DNA of 64,000 bases, taken from NCBI GenBank assembly GCA_947044405.1, contig CAMRHE010000321.1:124001-188000 (forward strand), written 5' to 3'. A program made the position numbers and the translations under genes. Shown in pieces: positions 61,511 to 64,000 of this stretch. Origin of the DNA: Leptodactylus fallax. Lineage: Eukaryota; Chordata; Amphibia; Anura; Leptodactylidae. The notes beneath the pieces were generated by a model. It searched no databases. It saw nothing but the letters and a program-made list of their open reading frames with translations, and was not told where the DNA came from. Each line of letters begins with the position of its first letter. Position 1 is the first letter of the stretch.

Positions 61511-64000
61511 TAGGAATGGTAGGAAATGTTGATTCATTCTTCATTTTAGCTTGATCGGGATAATAAAGTAATGTGACTGTGAGGGTGGACATCGCCTTTA
61601 AGAAACAGTGGAGTGGATTAAATGGACGCTGCCCGGTCTGTGCCAGATCAGTGTGAAAAGCTGTTCCTTTCCTGGACAAACAGGTTCCTAACAATGTCAT
61701 AGACTGGAACACAAACAGAAGTAAATCTCTGCCTGCACAATGAGACAGATTTTGTTCCTGTGGTTTTTCTCTGCGACTTTCACAATGTGTAAGGTGAGCT
61801 AGGACGTAGGCGCCTGGTGCTTATACTAGTGCGGGGGCGGCAACGTACGTGGAGCTTCTCAGCACTGGCCATACGTGACATGAAGTCAGTCATCATGGGG
61901 GACTGGGAGTTCTCCAGGCTTCCTATCAATCAGTAGAATACTGCGGCCTCTCGCTAGCCACGAATAGCTGATAAAAGGGAACAATAGCTTGCACTTGGCT
62001 ATGCCGCACGTGGAAATAGGTTTAATGTCCATTTAAAGAACAGGCGTGGTATAAGAGAAGGTCGGGATTCTCCAAAGAGACTATTAAATTATACCGCATG
62101 TGGTTCTTTGTATAACAGAAAGCATGCTGCCACCTTGTGGAAATAAGCAGAACAGCAATTTGTTCTATAGCAACCTTAGGGGTATGTTCACACGGCGGAA
62201 ATGGAAGCGAATTTCTGCATCAAATTCTTCTTCCATTTCCGCCGCTCCAGCTTTCCGCCTTAAAGTCAGCGCTAAATTCTACTGTGTGAACATACCCTTA
62301 GGCGTTTCTAGCGGATTCTGTGGAGGATTTGGCCTTTTCCATAGCAGGGTGAAATCCACCGCAAAACATCTGAGATGATCTGAAAATTTGCAAAATATCA
62401 CAAAAATCTGCAAATCCCCATTTACTAACTCATGAATTGTTGCAGGCTTTAACCCCTTAATGACCAGGCCTGCGTGGACTGACGTGGCTGCATGTAGCCT
62501 GAAGAGCCCCTATGATCACGCCGCAGTCATAGACCCTGGTGATCAAAGAGTTAAAACTGCTTCCATTTGTTGGTTCCTCCATTCCCAGCCATAAAGCAAG
62601 AGGCTGCTGATAGCTACAGCTCAGTCATAGAACAAAAGACCTGCACCGTCCACTGTCAAAAGATGGTGATTGGTCGTCAGAGGGTTAAAATCTGCAACAA
62701 ATCTGAACGTGGCCTTATAGAATGCCAATTTACCTATAGAATATGAGGATTTTTTGTAATATAGTAAAACAACAGTCCATCTTACTAAATTTTAAGGAAT
62801 TTACAAGCACTTTAGTAGCTACAGGTTTAACCCTTTTGCTACCAGGGTGTCAGGATAGACTGCACCTCTGACAGCCGGGACACTTTTCACACGCACACAT
62901 AAAACCTACATACTATATGTCCATACCCTGGCACCTTGTCTATAGGCCTTGTCTGTGTGGACCCCTTGCTGTCCATCTATGTTACTGATGTTACTATGTG
63001 ATTGATCCGTTCTCGGTCACACTAGGCCTCATTTCACTGCTATTCTCTACGTATCTTGCTTTGGTTGTACACATTCCTGTCCCATACATGGCCATATTAT
63101 CAGAAGACCAGACAATATACCTCACCCCTCCTGTACTACTATAAAGCTCTACGCTCTATTGTGCTAGTCGCTTCAGTTGGGGGTCACAGGATGCCCAGAA
63201 ACCTTTACATGTCATTGAACAAGATGGGTGTATATTAGTGCATCATAGGGCCCCCATATAATCTGCAGCTAAGCATTATCTCTTCTCATTTATTAAACAT
63301 CTATTTTATCGTATTCTGGAGTTATAATAGTCATTCTGGGACCATCTTAGAATTAACCCATTTGCCTACAATGTTATTAAAAAACCGACCGATCCCTTTT
63401 TGTCCGTTTCAGTGGACGGACACAAATCTATGATATATAGTACAGGATGGCCAGATCTACTTAATGGGTGTAAAAAAAACCATGATCTGGATGGAGCCTA
63501 AATCTTACATTTGTGCTTAAAAACTGCACTGAAGCGGAGGCTTACAAGCCAAAATAACTGCATGGGAACTGTAAAGTGCCCACATACCACAAGGAAGAGC
63601 TTGTGCTGTCAAGAATGCTGAGAAAGACACAATTCATTATTTGGTCCTCCGTGGGGGAAGAGCTAATGCTGCAATCGGTTGCCTAACAGCCAGGCAGAGG
63701 TTTGTGAGCAGGGAATGGAGCAGAAGTTTTTTCGCAGGTGACACTACCATAAAAGAAACAGTACTCAGGTGTAAAAGTAGCTGTCACATGACAAAAACGA
63801 CCCCGCTCTGTGGTGCAGGTTACAGTGTAGGCTTCTAAACTTCTCTGAGCCACACAAATGTGAGCAGGATTGACACATAATTAACCCTTCCTACCATGTG
63901 ACTGTCAAAAAAGTTGCTCATGTCAAGGACAAATGGAACCATGCAAGTTGAACTGGGCTAAGCAGAAGGTAAGAATTTGGTGCTCTGTCTTTCACCCCTA
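61511..64000. other. Right end of window, no gene recognised
   Basis: Contains the MITE at 62176-62300 and dispersed sequence around 62445-62700 with TTTAACCCCTTAATGACC. No splice-bounded coding stretch was recognised. Confidence 0.5.
62176..62300. mobile_element. MITE with GGTATGTTCACAC ends
   Basis: The left end TTAGGGGTATGTTCACACGG and right end GTGTGAACATACCCTTA are inverted. 125 bp with internal GGAAATGG/CCATTTCC pairing. Confidence 0.65.

Noticed and set aside
55685..64000. Exons of other FAM117B neighbours known in mammals (BMPR2, ICA1L)
   Set aside because: No recognisable kinase, arfaptin-like or other conserved coding stretch was seen in this interval.

Overview
This window looks like a piece of vertebrate nuclear genome, most likely from a frog or toad. 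Genes are split by long introns, exons are short with GT/AG borders, and most of the DNA is minisatellites, TTAA- and TA-flanked DNA transposons and foldback elements. The anuran call is an inference from the repeat style. The vertebrate call rests on two recognisable genes. Nothing bacterial or viral is seen.

Genes. (1) FAM117B lies on the minus strand from a CpG-island promoter at about 25.83-26.08 kb leftward through six exons (25535-25827, 11874-12025, 9621-9707, 5319-5432, 2386-2535, 271-484). All junctions are in phase, and the C-terminal exons lie beyond base 1. Exon 1 carries an apparent one-base frameshift. (2) A gene for a UMA-domain protein of the UMAD1 type lies on the same strand upstream. 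Its last two coding exons are at 55608-55684 and 46190-46447, and its first exon was not found. In human the paralogous pair UMAD1-GLCCI1 has the same order and orientation, so this looks like the ohnologous arrangement around FAM117B. (3) Transposon genes: a long zinc-knuckle ORF (about 1,000 codons with one frameshift) in an ORF1-only LINE-like element, and two Tc1-type transposases.

Layout. 1-25.8 kb is FAM117B with intronic tandem arrays: a 97-bp unit at 5.9-7.1 kb, a 40-bp unit at 16.2-19.35 kb, a 35-37-bp unit at 22.76-23.39 kb, and a diverged ~630-bp higher-order repeat at 23.4-25.4 kb. 26.1-28.2 kb is an AT-rich minisatellite abutting the promoter. 28.2-46 kb is intergenic. It holds a 35-bp minisatellite split by the LINE-like element, ~122-bp and ~320-bp tandem repeats (the latter split by a decayed Tc1 element), foldback elements, a second 97-bp array and a CR1-like LINE tail. 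46.2-55.7 kb is the UMAD1-like gene, whose last intron is almost entirely the 35-bp array (with a nearly intact Tc1 element inside) and a third 97-bp array. 55.7-64 kb holds dispersed repeats, a 41-bp minisatellite and TTAA foldback elements, with no exon recognised.

FAM117B-family proteins carry candidate 14-3-3 and dynein-light-chain motifs, and UMA domains are tied to ESCRT-I. No direct cooperation between the two genes can be read from the sequence. The strongest points are the UMAD1-like neighbour, the ORF1-only retroelement sitting with a target duplication inside a minisatellite, and repeat families shared between several loci.
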